In this document: positions 48,987 through 57,923 of the stretch, piece after piece
Layout of the letters: every line of letters begins with the position of its first letter
Numbering within the stretch: position 1 is the stretch's first letter
Assembly: GCF_011612585.1 (NCBI RefSeq)
Contig: NZ_CP050133.1
Location: 372,001-436,000, forward strand
Origin: Streptococcus cristatus ATCC 51100
GTDB lineage: Bacteria > Bacillota > Bacilli > Lactobacillales > Streptococcaceae
Direction: 5' to 3'
DNA: 64,000 nt
The notes under the pieces: model-generated
Told to the model about the DNA's origin: nothing
Database searches by the model: none
The model's input: only the letters and a program-made list of their open reading frames with translations
Translations under genes and position numbers: made by a program

Positions 48987-49410
48987 TGTTTTGTTAGAAT
49001 CTAGAAGAGAGCTACGCCAGCGGGCGTTTCAGGCCTTGATGAGCCTAGAGTATGAAGGGGATGCCATTGAGTCTTGTCGCTTTGCCTATACTTATGATAA
49101 GGACGAAGAGCAGACAGATACTGAGGTCAATATCCCAGCTTTTCTACTCAACTTGGTCACAGGAGTATCTCAATCCAAGGAAGAGTTAGATAAGAAAATC
49201 GCCCAGCACTTGAAAGCAGGCTGGACAGTTGAGCGTCTGACCTTAGTGGAAAAGAATATCCTGCGATTAGGCATCTTTGAAATCACAGAGTTTGATACTC
49301 CCCAGCGAGTAGCGGTCAATGAAGCCATTGAACTTTCCAAGCAATTCTCTGATGAAAAATCAAGTAAGTTTATCAATGGGATTTTGAGTCAATTTATAAC
49401 AGAAGAATAG
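48979..49410 (+). CDS. nusB: Transcription antitermination factor NusB
   Basis: 143 residues from ATG 48979, all-alpha NusB fold. Start: LESRRELRQRAFQALMSLEYEGD. Conserved end: LVEKNILRLGIFEITEFDTPQRVAVNEAIELSKQFSDEKSSKFINGILSQF. It binds boxA RNA with NusE in rRNA antitermination. The stop codon touches a structured repeat. Confidence 0.95.
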   Translation: MTDVLLESRRELRQRAFQALMSLEYEGDAIESCRFAYTYDKDEEQTDTEVNIPAFLLNLVTGVSQSKEELDKKIAQHLKAGWTVERLTLVEKNILRLGIFEITEFDTPQRVAVNEAIELSKQFSDEKSSKFINGILSQFITEE

Positions 49411-49590
49411 GAGAGTTGGACAGAAATCGGTAATTCGTTAGAATTCGATTTCGTCGTCCCACCTCCGCACAGTTGAGTAGGGTTGTAAAAGCTGATGAAA
49501 TCAGCCTAGTAGAGCCCACTCAACCACTGCGTCTTGTTCGACAATCCAAAGATAATTGAGAGGCTAGGACCTTTGTCCCAGCCTCTTTTT
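49411..49590 (+). repeat. Structured intergenic repeat, copy 4 of 5
   Basis: Starts one base after the nusB stop (GAGAGTTGGACAGAAATCGG) and ends GAGAGGCTAGGACCTTTGTCCCAGCCTC with TTTTT. The first stem is weakened by GTGGGAC changing to GTTGGAC. Same orientation as nusB. Confidence 0.85.
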
Positions 49591-49678
49591 TGGCATCTTG
49601 CTAGTTGTAGTCGCTGAAAAATCATAGGAAGTTTCCCTGATAGAGGTATAAAGCTGAACCAGTCTAGCTTGCTGTATC

Positions 49679-49920
49679 TTAACGGCGACCTAGGTCTCGG
49701 CTGGTTACTTTTCCTATAGATTCATGGCAACCTAGGTCTCGGCTGGTTACTTTTCCTATAGATTCATGGCAATTTAGGTCTCGGCTGATCACTTTTCCTA
49801 TAGATTCATGGCAAGTTAGGCCTCGGCTGGTTACTTTTCCTATAGATTCGTGGTAACTTAGATCTCGGTTGGTCACTTTCCCTATAAATTCATGGTATTC
49901 TAGACCTCGAACGCTCTTTT
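49679..49920. repeat. 42-bp tandem repeat (VNTR), about 5.5 copies
   Basis: The unit (about TCTCGGCTGGTTACTTTTCC then TATAGATTCATGGCAACCTAGG) repeats head to tail, with most change in the CAACCTAGG part and decay at the right end. The length is a multiple of three, so a 65-codon minus-strand frame with a 14-residue repeat stays open. The start would be GTG without a ribosome site, and unit differences are largely non-synonymous, so I do not call it a gene. Confidence 0.8.
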
Positions 49921-50348
49921 CATATCTGTTTATAGGCCAAATCGCTTTCGTTTCTTACAATTTTTACTAGGTCTTTTAGAGATGAGGAATGGTCTAGTCA
50001 GTCTAAGTAAGAAAAGAAAGAGATAATAGAAAATCTCCTAAAGAGCAATTCTTTAGAAGAGAGTGTTTGAGGAGAACCTTTGGATTTAATAACTATTTGA
50101 ATAGGGCTATACGGGGAAATTTAAACTGATAGTAAACTTGATAATGTTGAAAAAGTTCCTGTCTGTTTTTGTATGGTATTTATACATAAAAACTTTATGG
50201 ATTAAATAATAATTGCTATAATAGGAAAGAGGAAGTATCTAATAGATTGTATTGTTAAAAGCTTTAAGCTACTTGAAAAATTCCAAGAAGAGCAAGAGCT
50301 TGGAGCAGGAGAATACATGGATTATTTGCAGATTAGAGTAGGATAAGT
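49921..50348. other. AT-rich stretch with decayed coding traces
   Basis: No full gene. A hairpin TCTCCTAAAGA..TCTTTAGAAGA lies at 50034-50062. An extended -10 (TGCTATAAT, about 50214-50222) is followed by an open frame without start codon, ending KFQEEQELGAGEYMDYLQIRVG at 50346. Its last nine codons could be read from ATG 50317, with AGGAG ahead. This looks like the tail of a broken gene. Confidence 0.4.
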
Positions 50349-50564
50349 ATGACGATTATTTTGATTTCAGTTATTATTGCATTTCTATATCATAAAATCG
50401 CAGAACATTTTAAGAATAGTTATATTGATTGTATTCTATTTCTATTATTGATTGTGTCTCATTTTATATGGGATTATTATTTCTTACCAATTGACATAGT
50501 AATAGCCCTCAGTGGAGCACATTTACTATCAAATTTCTTTGAAAAGGTGAGAAGTAAGCAATGA
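50349..50564 (+). CDS. Small membrane protein of unknown function (71 aa)
   Basis: Two or three hydrophobic segments (about 2-14, 25-43, 46-62) and a basic tail FFEKVRSKQ. The ATG lies 2 bases after the stop of the preceding open frame; no strong ribosome site of its own. Low GC compared with the flanking genes, which suggests foreign origin. No family recognised. Confidence 0.5.
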   Translation: MTIILISVIIAFLYHKIAEHFKNSYIDCILFLLLIVSHFIWDYYFLPIDIVIALSGAHLLSNFFEKVRSKQ

Positions 50565-50619
50565 AACTGATTTAGAGAGAGTCACTAGAAAATGAAAGTT
50601 AAAAAGTTGGGTATTTAAA

Positions 50620-50826
50620 ATGAAACATTTTTTTGCAGGTATTGGTGAAATAAACCTTGTTAGTTATCTAATTGCTATAGGTGTAGGATTGGCACCTCTC
50701 TTTCACATTTTTATAATCGGTTCGGAAGTAAGTTTTGGGAAAATAGTATTGTCTATAATAGCTATACTTTTAATCATTGTTTTAACAATTGCTCGAATTT
50801 ATAGAAGATTTTTCTATATAGATTAG
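50620..50826 (+). CDS. Small membrane protein of unknown function (68 aa)
   Basis: Two hydrophobic helices (about 12-32 and 39-60) and a basic end ARIYRRFFYID. No ribosome site stronger than a purine run before the ATG. It may form a unit with the previous small membrane gene, 55 bases upstream. Family unknown. Confidence 0.5.
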   Translation: MKHFFAGIGEINLVSYLIAIGVGLAPLFHIFIIGSEVSFGKIVLSIIAILLIIVLTIARIYRRFFYID

Positions 50827-50957
50827 TTCGATTTTCTTTAAAGTTTGGGAAAATCTTATCTTTCTAAAAAAACGGACAGTGCTATTGAAATGCAGGTGAT
50901 AGCCTAAGAAAAGCGGTAGTGATTCTAACACCAAAAAGTAATCAGGAGTTAAACCAC

Positions 50958-51086
50958 ATGAAAAAAACTTTAAAAGAAAAGCTTTATGAAAGAAAAGCTT
51001 TTTTTGATGAGTCTAAAAAAATATTTAGTTTCATTATCTTAAACAAGACAGAGAGAGCTGGTGAATTTCGTATGAAACTAATCTGA
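50958..51086 (+). CDS. Possible 42-residue basic peptide
   Basis: ATG 50958 follows AGGAG at 50944-50948. It reads MKKTLKEKLYERKAFFDESK and goes on to a stop at 51084-51086, with a central hydrophobic patch KIFSFIILN. It could be a real small protein or chance in AT-rich DNA. The rest of 50827-51130 shows nothing else. Confidence 0.3.
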   Translation: MKKTLKEKLYERKAFFDESKKIFSFIILNKTERAGEFRMKLI

Positions 51087-51130
51087 AATCATACATAAAG
51101 CTTTGGAATAAAAAATGATCTATGAAAACC

Positions 51131-51180
51131 TTTACATTTCGATAGATAATCTGTATAATAAATACAGAAAACGTTTGCAT
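51131..51180 (+). promoter_or_regulatory. Pullulanase promoter with a perfect cre site
   Basis: TTTACA (51131-51136), 17 bases, TATAAT (51154-51159). AGAAAACGTTTGCAT (51166-51180) read on the other strand fits the CcpA cre consensus at every position. It covers the predicted transcription start, so glucose should shut the gene off. Confidence 0.75.
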
Positions 51181-51221
51181 ACGTATTTTCTATAGGAAAA
51201 AATAAAGGAGTTTTTTTATTT

Positions 51222-54200
51222 ATGAAAAGAAACTATCATCTACAGTCTCGGACCAGTGAAAAGCGTCATTATTTTGGGATTCGTCGCTTAAAAGTCGGAG
51301 TAGCATCTGTCGTGATTGCATCTGGCTTCCTTTTTGGAGGTGCTCAGTTAGCAAAAGCGGATGAGACAAAGGCTACGACTAGCCCAGCAACGGAAGCAGT
51401 ATCAGTTGCTAATTCAGAAGCTTTGCCTAAGCCAGCAGATGAAGCAAAAACCGAGGAAGTGGATAGTCCAGCGCAAAAAGAAAGCGAACAAAAAGGAGAG
51501 ATCGAGAAAAGCGCCCAGCCTGAAGCAGTAGTAAGTCAAGCTGCCCAACCGACAAAGGTGGCAGACTCTAGTGCGACTCCAGAATCAGCTGGGAAAGAAG
51601 CAAAGGAAACAGCTGCTTCTGACGAGAAAGAAAAGCCAGCGTCAACTAGCCAGTCGGAGACATCGACCAAGGATGCTATCGCAGATGGCCATATGCGTTT
51701 CCATTTCAAAAATCTACCATCCGAGAATCTGGGTAGCTTAGGCTTATGGACTTGGGATGATGTTGAAACTCCTTCTGGTCAAAAGGGAGGTTGGCCGACT
51801 GGTGCGACTAGTTTTGCGACAGCTAAAAAAGATGATTATGGCTATTACCTTGATGTCAAGATGGCAGAGAAAAGAAGCAAGGTTAGTCTCTTAATCAACA
51901 ATACGGCAGGTCAAAATATTACGGGAGACAAGACAGTTGAGCTGCTCAGCCCTCAGATGAATGAAGTTTGGTTTGACAAAGACTATAATCCTCATACCTC
52001 CGAGCCCTTGAAAGAAGGAATGCTTCGCATCAATTATTATCGTACAGATGGTCAGTATGATAAGAAATCCCTTTGGCTCTGGGGAGATGTGCAAAATCCA
52101 GGTCAAAATTGGCCTGATGGCGTGGACTTTGAAAAGACTGGGAAATACGGTCGCTACGTAGATGTTCCTCTGAAAGAGGCTGCAAAGATGGTTGGTTTCC
52201 TGCTTTTAGATGAAAGCAAGTCAGGAGATGATGTGAAGATTCAAAAACAGGATTATAATTTTGCAAATTTGGGTAAAACTAGCCAGATTTTCTTGCGTGA
52301 TGCGGACCCAACGGTTTATACCAACCCATACTTTGTCAATGATATTCGTATGACAGGAGCCCAGCATGTTAGTTTGACAGAGATTGAGGCGACCTTCTCT
52401 ACTTTGGAAAACGCTAAAAAAGAAGACATTCTGAAAAACTTAAAAATTACTAACAAAGATGGCGGTGAAGTCGCTGTTAAAGATGTGGTTCTGGACGCAA
52501 AGAATAAAAGCGCAAAATTGATTGGTGATTTTAATCAAGCTCAGTCACCTTATCTTATCAAATACGGCAATGACCAATTTAAAACCAGCATGAACTGGCA
52601 GTTGAAGGACAGCCTTTACAAGTATGATGGTGATTTGGGCGCGCGTGTTTCGCAAGCGGGCAAACAAGTAGACCTAACATTCTGGTCACCAAGTGCGGAC
52701 CAAGTCGATTTGGTGGTCTATGACAAGGAAGATCAGAACAAGGTTCTTGGGCGCATAGCTATGCAGAAGGGTGAGTCTGGCACATGGACTAGCAGCTTGA
52801 CGCCTGAGAGCGGTCTAGGGATTTCTGACTATCGTGGACATTTCTATCATTATGAAATTACCCGTGGAGGCAAAAAAGTTCTTGTGCTGGATCCTTATGC
52901 TAAGTCTTTAGCAGCTTGGAACAGTGAAGGTGCGGACAAGGGGGATGCCTACAAGATTGCTAAGGCGGCCTTTGTAGATCCAAGTGAATATGGACCAAAA
53001 GACCTAACCTATGCCAATATTCCGAACTTTAAGAAGCGGGAAGATGCCTTGATTTATGAGGCTCACGTTCGTGATTTCACTTCAGATCCAGCAATTTCAA
53101 AGGATTTGAAATCTCAATTTGGAACCTTCTCAGCTTTCATTGAGAAATTGGATTATTTGAAAGACTTGGGAGTGACTCACGTTCAGCTCTTACCAGTTCT
53201 GAGTTATTACTTTGTAAATGAGCTGAAAAATGCTGAGCGCATGGACAAGTATGCTTCCAGCAATAGCAACTACAACTGGGGCTATGACCCGCAAAACTAC
53301 TTCTCGTTGACAGGTATGTACTCTAGCACACCGACAGATCCAGCCAAGCGCATTGAGGAATTTAAAAATCTTGTCAACGAAATTCATAAGCGTGGTATGG
53401 GCGTTATCATGGACGTGGTCTATAATCATACGGCTAAGACTTCTATCTTCGAGGACTTGGAGCCTAATTACTACCACTTTATGGATGCGGATGGTACACC
53501 GAGATCAAGCTTTGGTGGCGGCCGCTTGGGTACTACTCACTATATGAGCAGACGGGTCTTGGTGGATTCGATCAAGTACCTGACAGAGCAGTACAAGGTA
53601 GATGGCTTCCGCTTTGATATGATGGGGGACCACGATGCTGAGTCCATCCAAAAAGCCTTTGAAGAAGCCAAGAAGCTCAATCCAAATCTCATTATGCTGG
53701 GTGAGGGTTGGAAGACTTATGCAGGTGATGAAAATAAAGCAGTCCAGCCTGCTGACCAAACTTGGATGAAGTCAACAGACACGGTAGCAGTCTTCTCAGA
53801 TGACATTCGCAATACCTTGAAATCGGGTTATCCAAATGAGGGAACGCCAGCCTTTATCACCGGTGGAAAGCGCAATGTAGAAGATGTTTTCAAGAATATC
53901 AAGGCGCAGCCAACCAATTTTGAGGCAGATAGCCCAGGGGATGTGATCCAATACATTGCGGCCCATGATAATCTGACCCTCTTTGATATTATTGCCCAGT
54001 CGATTAAGAAAGATCCAGCAGTCGCTGCCAATAATCAAGAGATTCATCGCCGTCTGCGCCTAGGAAATCTGATGATGCTGACTTCGCAAGGAACTCCATT
54101 CATCCACTCTGGTCAAGAGTACGGCCGGACCAAGCAATTCCGCGATCCTGCCTATAAATATCCTGTTTCTGAAGACAAGGTTCCAAACAAAGCGCATTTG

Positions 54201-55046
54201 TTGACCAATGAGGATGGCACGCCGTTTGAATACCCGTATTTCATTCATGATTCTTATGATTCAAGCGACGCGGTCAATCATTTTGACTGGACCAAGGCGA
54301 CTGATGCGGAGAAATTCCCTGAAAATACAAAGAGCCATGCCTACATGAAGGGCTTGATTAGTCTGCGGAAATCAACGGACGCCTTTACCCGCAGTTCCAA
54401 AGCAGAAGTGGATCAAAATGTAACTCTCATCACCCAGCCTGGAAAGGATGGAGTTGAGAAAGAAGACCTTGTCCTTGGCTACCAAGTGGTTGCTTCAAAT
54501 GGCGATATTTATGCAGTCTTTGTCAATGCGGATAAAAAGGAGCGAAACTTCAACTTTGGTGAAACCTACAAACATCTAGCAGGTGCAGAGGTTGTGGCTG
54601 ATGGCAATAGCGCAGGCGTTTCTGCTATTTCAAATCCAGCAGGTGTCACTAGAAACAGTAATGGCTTGACTCTAGCTCCGCTGACAGCGACAATTTTGCG
54701 GATTAAAAAGGCGAGTCCAGCTCAAGAAGAAAAGCCTCAAGATACAAGTAAAGATATCCAGCAAAATCCGTCTCAAGGCAGCGTTAAGGAGCTTCAAAAA
54801 GAACAAAGCCCTAGACCTAGCCTGTCGAATAAGCTTGTTCAAGTTCCATCTGCAACTACATCTCCATCGCCAGAGAGTCAAAAACAACTTGCTGCAGAGC
54901 CACAGCAGGACAAAGTAAGTCCTACTGAGACTGCTTCGACAGAAAGAGTCTTGCCGAAAACAGGTACAGAAACTTCCCTGCTGGCGATTTTAGGTGGTTC
55001 TCTTGCCCTCTTTGCTGGCTTGCTCACTTTTAGAAAGAAGCAATAA
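51222..55046 (+). CDS. Cell-wall-anchored pullulanase (type I, GH13)
   Basis: 1274 residues. YSIRK-type signal peptide (HYFGIRRLKVGVASVVIASG, about 17-46), then a Ser/Ala/Glu-rich spacer to about 150. Two CBM41 starch-binding modules follow (MRFHFKNLPSENLGSLGLWTWDD; LRINYYRTDGQYDKKSLWLWGD). The pullulanase N-terminal and GH13 catalytic domains carry the YNWGYDP signature, nucleophile Asp in DGFRFDMMG, acid Glu in MLGEGW and Asp in AAHDNLT. The C-terminal spacer and sorting signal are LPKTG, a hydrophobic stretch and RKKQ. It debranches alpha-1,6 links of glycogen or starch on the cell surface (SpuA/PulA type). Confidence 0.95.
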   Translation: MKRNYHLQSRTSEKRHYFGIRRLKVGVASVVIASGFLFGGAQLAKADETKATTSPATEAVSVANSEALPKPADEAKTEEVDSPAQKESEQKGEIEKSAQPEAVVSQAAQPTKVADSSATPESAGKEAKETAASDEKEKPASTSQSETSTKDAIADGHMRFHFKNLPSENLGSLGLWTWDDVETPSGQKGGWPTGATSFATAKKDDYGYYLDVKMAEKRSKVSLLINNTAGQNITGDKTVELLSPQMNEVWFDKDYNPHTSEPLKEGMLRINYYRTDGQYDKKSLWLWGDVQNPGQNWPDGVDFEKTGKYGRYVDVPLKEAAKMVGFLLLDESKSGDDVKIQKQDYNFANLGKTSQIFLRDADPTVYTNPYFVNDIRMTGAQHVSLTEIEATFSTLENAKKEDILKNLKITNKDGGEVAVKDVVLDAKNKSAKLIGDFNQAQSPYLIKYGNDQFKTSMNWQLKDSLYKYDGDLGARVSQAGKQVDLTFWSPSADQVDLVVYDKEDQNKVLGRIAMQKGESGTWTSSLTPESGLGISDYRGHFYHYEITRGGKKVLVLDPYAKSLAAWNSEGADKGDAYKIAKAAFVDPSEYGPKDLTYANIPNFKKREDALIYEAHVRDFTSDPAISKDLKSQFGTFSAFIEKLDYLKDLGVTHVQLLPVLSYYFVNELKNAERMDKYASSNSNYNWGYDPQNYFSLTGMYSSTPTDPAKRIEEFKNLVNEIHKRGMGVIMDVVYNHTAKTSIFEDLEPNYYHFMDADGTPRSSFGGGRLGTTHYMSRRVLVDSIKYLTEQYKVDGFRFDMMGDHDAESIQKAFEEAKKLNPNLIMLGEGWKTYAGDENKAVQPADQTWMKSTDTVAVFSDDIRNTLKSGYPNEGTPAFITGGKRNVEDVFKNIKAQPTNFEADSPGDVIQYIAAHDNLTLFDIIAQSIKKDPAVAANNQEIHRRLRLGNLMMLTSQGTPFIHSGQEYGRTKQFRDPAYKYPVSEDKVPNKAHLLTNEDGTPFEYPYFIHDSYDSSDAVNHFDWTKATDAEKFPENTKSHAYMKGLISLRKSTDAFTRSSKAEVDQNVTLITQPGKDGVEKEDLVLGYQVVASNGDIYAVFVNADKKERNFNFGETYKHLAGAEVVADGNSAGVSAISNPAGVTRNSNGLTLAPLTATILRIKKASPAQEEKPQDTSKDIQQNPSQGSVKELQKEQSPRPSLSNKLVQVPSATTSPSPESQKQLAAEPQQDKVSPTETASTERVLPKTGTETSLLAILGGSLALFAGLLTFRKKQ

Positions 55047-55049
55047 AGT

Positions 55050-55226
55050 GAGAATGGGACAGAAATCGGTAATTCGTTAGAATTCGATTTCGTCGTTCCA
55101 CCTCCGCACAGTTGAGTAGGGCTATAAAAGCTGATGAAATCAGCGTAGTAGAGCCCACTCAACCACTGCGTCTTGCTCGACAATCCAAAGACAATTGAGA
55201 GGCTAGGACTTTTGTCCCAAACTCAG
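55050..55226 (+). repeat. Structured intergenic repeat, copy 5 of 5
   Basis: Begins GAGAATGGGACAGAAATCGG four bases after the pullulanase stop and ends AGGACTTTTGTCCCAAACTC; no T-run follows, unlike the other copies. One GTCCCACC is GTTCCACC here. Same orientation as the upstream gene. Confidence 0.85.
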
Positions 55227-55263
55227 CAGTTGTAGAAATTCATATTTTTCAGCCGTGATAGAT

Positions 55264-55302
55264 AAAAATACGACTTCCAAAGTGGAAGTCGTATTTTCTT
55301 AT
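55264..55302. terminator. Bidirectional terminator between pullulanase and scrR
   Basis: AAAATACGACTTCCA and TGGAAGTCGTATTTT pair perfectly around a 3-base loop; A-run and T-run flanks suit both directions. Confidence 0.85.
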
Positions 55303-55323
55303 TTAGTAGGGATTGAATGAAAA

Positions 55324-56289
55324 TTACACACTTTTGCCTGGCAAGAGGTTCACAGGTAGGAAGTAGCCAGTCGTTGTGACTTCTTGCTTGTCAATTTTTT
55401 GTAGCAGTAAATCGACCAGAAGTTTGGCAATCTCCTTCAGTGGTTGTTTGATAGTCGCTAGTTGAGGATAATAGTTCTCCACAAAGTAAGTTCCGTCGTA
55501 GCCGATGATTTTTAAATTTTTAGGAATCTGGATGTCCAGCTCCTGAGCGACTTTCATCACTAAAATGGCTGTCAAATCATCTGAAGCAAAGATAGCATCT
55601 GGCTTCTCATGGGTTAAAATATGCTTGATTTCCATTTCCTTGCGGACGGGAGAATAATCGCTGGATACATTGATGATTGGAGCGTCTGGTAGAACAGAGG
55701 CGAAGCCAGCATGGCGCAGCCCAGTTGGGGAATTGGAGTTGTCATTGCCGGTGATCATGATGATATTTTGAGCGCCAGCCTTGACCAAGGTCTGAGCAGC
55801 CAGCACTCCACCGCCATAGTTGTCTGAGGAGACAACTGGAATATCTGGTGAAAGGTTACGGTCAAAGGAAATGATGGGAGCAGTCACGCGATTGTAGTCT
55901 TCGATGCCTAGATTGTGACTGCCGGAGATGATACCATCCACCTGATTAGCCTCCAGCATCTCAAGGTACTCACGCTCCTTATCTGAGTCATGCTCGCTAT
56001 TGCAAATGATAGTTTTATATCCCTGTTTAAAGAGCTCGTGTTCCAATTTACCAATTAATTCTGCGTAAAAAACATTGCTGATATTAGGAAAGATGAGCCC
56101 GATTAGCTTGGCTGATTTTCCTTGGAGGCTACGCGCCAGATTGTTAGGCTTGTAAGCCAATTCTCGCATGGCTGCCTCAACCTTAGAAATCGTTTTGTCG
56201 GATAAGTACCCTTTCCTGTTGATGACGCGGGAAACAGTTGTAGGGCTGACTCCTGCTAGTTTTGCTACATCAGTTAGCTTTGCGACCAT
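55324..56289 (-). CDS. scrR: LacI-family sucrose regulator ScrR
   Basis: 321 residues. The N-terminal LacI HTH reads KLTDVAKLAGVSPTTVSRVINRKGYLSDKT; the hinge KPNNLARSLQ leads to a periplasmic-binding-protein-like effector domain. It represses sucrose genes and is probably relieved by sucrose-derived sugar phosphate (known for ScrR; inferred here). It overlaps scrB by 20 bases, so it is co-transcribed with the enzyme. Confidence 0.92.
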   Translation of the reverse strand: MVAKLTDVAKLAGVSPTTVSRVINRKGYLSDKTISKVEAAMRELAYKPNNLARSLQGKSAKLIGLIFPNISNVFYAELIGKLEHELFKQGYKTIICNSEHDSDKEREYLEMLEANQVDGIISGSHNLGIEDYNRVTAPIISFDRNLSPDIPVVSSDNYGGGVLAAQTLVKAGAQNIIMITGNDNSNSPTGLRHAGFASVLPDAPIINVSSDYSPVRKEMEIKHILTHEKPDAIFASDDLTAILVMKVAQELDIQIPKNLKIIGYDGTYFVENYYPQLATIKQPLKEIAKLLVDLLLQKIDKQEVTTTGYFLPVNLLPGKSV

Positions 56290-57724
56290 AATCTAATTCA
56301 TAGTAAGTACCGGTTGGATTGCCCTTGGTAATGGCAATGCCTGTCTGGTCTTCTCTCGGGAAGACACGGCCGGAAAATACTTTCTCTCCTTTATTGATGA
56401 AAATTTCAAAAATCGATTTATCGATGAAGATAGTAGCGCTCGTTGCTTCCTTGCCAATATTACAGCTTCGGCTGGTTCCAAAGTCCAGAGCGAATGGCTC
56501 ACCCACCTGACTGCGATCAACGGTCACTTGACCTGCCTTGAGGTCGAAGTTGATGCGTAGGCCCTTGCCGTCCTTGTCTGCAAAGAGGACGATTTCATGC
56601 TCAGTGTCCGCAGCGAGATTCAGTTCTAGTTCGTAGCTATTCTTGCTTTCTGCCAAAGCAGCTAAAGGCTGAGCCTCTGCTCGTAAGTCCTTGATTGCTG
56701 GGACTGGGTATTGGTAGAGCTTGCCGTCTTTCAGGGTCAATTCCTTGACGAGGGAGAAGACTCCTTGATGGTCGAAGTGGTCAGAAGGGTATTCGACATC
56801 AGGCAAGCCTAGCCAGCTGACAGCCAGAGCGCGACCGTCAGGCGCGTTAAAAGCTTGGGTGGCATAGCAGTCAAAACCGTAGTCCAGATTTTGGATAGGG
56901 CTAGGATTAATCATCGCGGCTTTATTTGTGTCAAACGATTGACCTATTTTATACATATTTGGATAAATGTTGCCATAGCCCAGTACATCCTTAGACAAAC
57001 CCTGAGGGCAGTAGAGCAGGATTGGCTGATCGTTGATAAAGACTAGATTAGGACACTCCATCATATAGGCCGTCTTGTCATTGGCAAAGTTCAAATCACC
57101 GACGACTTCCCAGTTGCTATAGTCGTTATCAACAGCCTTGTAAAGCTTGATATATCCTTGTTTATCTAGATTTTGCCCACCGACAATGGCATAGAATTGT
57201 CCTTTGTAGTTGAAAATCTGCGGATCGCGGAAGTGGTCAGTCGCTTCAGCAGGCTGCTCAATCAAAACCTTGTCGATTTTTTCGAGCTTGCCTGATTTAT
57301 CTAACAAGGCACCGATTTGATAAGGATGACGCACCCAATTCTCATCACGAACATTGCCAGTGTAGAAGAGAAAGAGCTTATCGTCAAACCGCATGGCAGA
57401 GCCAGAGTAGGCACCGTGGCTGTCCAGAGCAGTATCTGGCAACACCCGAAGGCCAGTTTCAGTGAAGTGAACTAGGTCATCACTTTCTAATTGAACCCAG
57501 CACTTGAGACCGTGGGCTGCCCCGAAAGGAAAGTTTTGGTAGAAAACCACCCACTTGCCATCAAAATAGGAAAAACCATTGGGGTCATTGAGCAGACCTG
57601 TCTGAGGCTCCACATGGTAGTTAGCCCGCCAAGGAGATTTAGCGATGTTTTCTTTGATCTGCTGTACCTCTTCCTGAGTCCAGTCTTCATAGCGTTTGTA
57701 GCGTTTTTCAGTCGTCCAAGCCAA
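56270..57724 (-). CDS. scrB: Sucrose-6-phosphate hydrolase
   Basis: 484 residues, GH32 family. Nucleophile Asp in GLLNDPNGFSYFDG, FRDPQIF block, acid/base Glu in MMECPNL. C-terminal beta-sandwich with FIDKSIFEIFINKGEKVFSGRVFP. It splits sucrose-6-phosphate from ScrA into glucose-6-phosphate and fructose. Divergent from scrA, with shared control region. Confidence 0.95.
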   Translation of the reverse strand: MAWTTEKRYKRYEDWTQEEVQQIKENIAKSPWRANYHVEPQTGLLNDPNGFSYFDGKWVVFYQNFPFGAAHGLKCWVQLESDDLVHFTETGLRVLPDTALDSHGAYSGSAMRFDDKLFLFYTGNVRDENWVRHPYQIGALLDKSGKLEKIDKVLIEQPAEATDHFRDPQIFNYKGQFYAIVGGQNLDKQGYIKLYKAVDNDYSNWEVVGDLNFANDKTAYMMECPNLVFINDQPILLYCPQGLSKDVLGYGNIYPNMYKIGQSFDTNKAAMINPSPIQNLDYGFDCYATQAFNAPDGRALAVSWLGLPDVEYPSDHFDHQGVFSLVKELTLKDGKLYQYPVPAIKDLRAEAQPLAALAESKNSYELELNLAADTEHEIVLFADKDGKGLRINFDLKAGQVTVDRSQVGEPFALDFGTSRSCNIGKEATSATIFIDKSIFEIFINKGEKVFSGRVFPREDQTGIAITKGNPTGTYYELDYGRKAN

Positions 57725-57761
57725 TCTTTTGTCCTCCGAATCATATTATTTCTTATTACTA

Positions 57762-57885
57762 TAGTAAACGTTTTCTGCTGAAAAATCAACATTTAATAGT
57801 AAAAAAATATTTTTTCTGCAAAACGCTTGACATATCTCTGAATCATGGTAAAATAATATTCGTAAAGGTGATAAAATCGCTTTCA
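57762..57885. promoter_or_regulatory. scrB-scrA divergent control region with three LacI/cre-type operators
   Basis: Site 1 is TAGTAAACGTTTTCT (57762-57776), next to scrB. Site 2 is around TGCAAAACGCTTGACA (57817-57832), overlapping the scrA -35 TTGACA (57827-57832). Site 3 is ATAAAATCGCTTTCA (57871-57885), downstream of the -10 TAAAAT (57849-57854). Sites 1 and 3 each differ from the cre consensus at one position. Which bind ScrR and which CcpA cannot be told by eye. Confidence 0.65.
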
Positions 57886-57923
57886 AAAAGTTTTACAATA
57901 TTTTTATAAGGAGATTTTTGCAA

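Noticed and set aside
49679..49876. A 65-aa repeat protein on the minus strand across the 42-bp tandem repeat
   Set aside because: GTG start without ribosome site, and differences between units change amino acids freely; better seen as a non-coding VNTR.
49679..49920. A CRISPR array
   Set aside because: Units are contiguous with no unique spacers and no cas genes are nearby.
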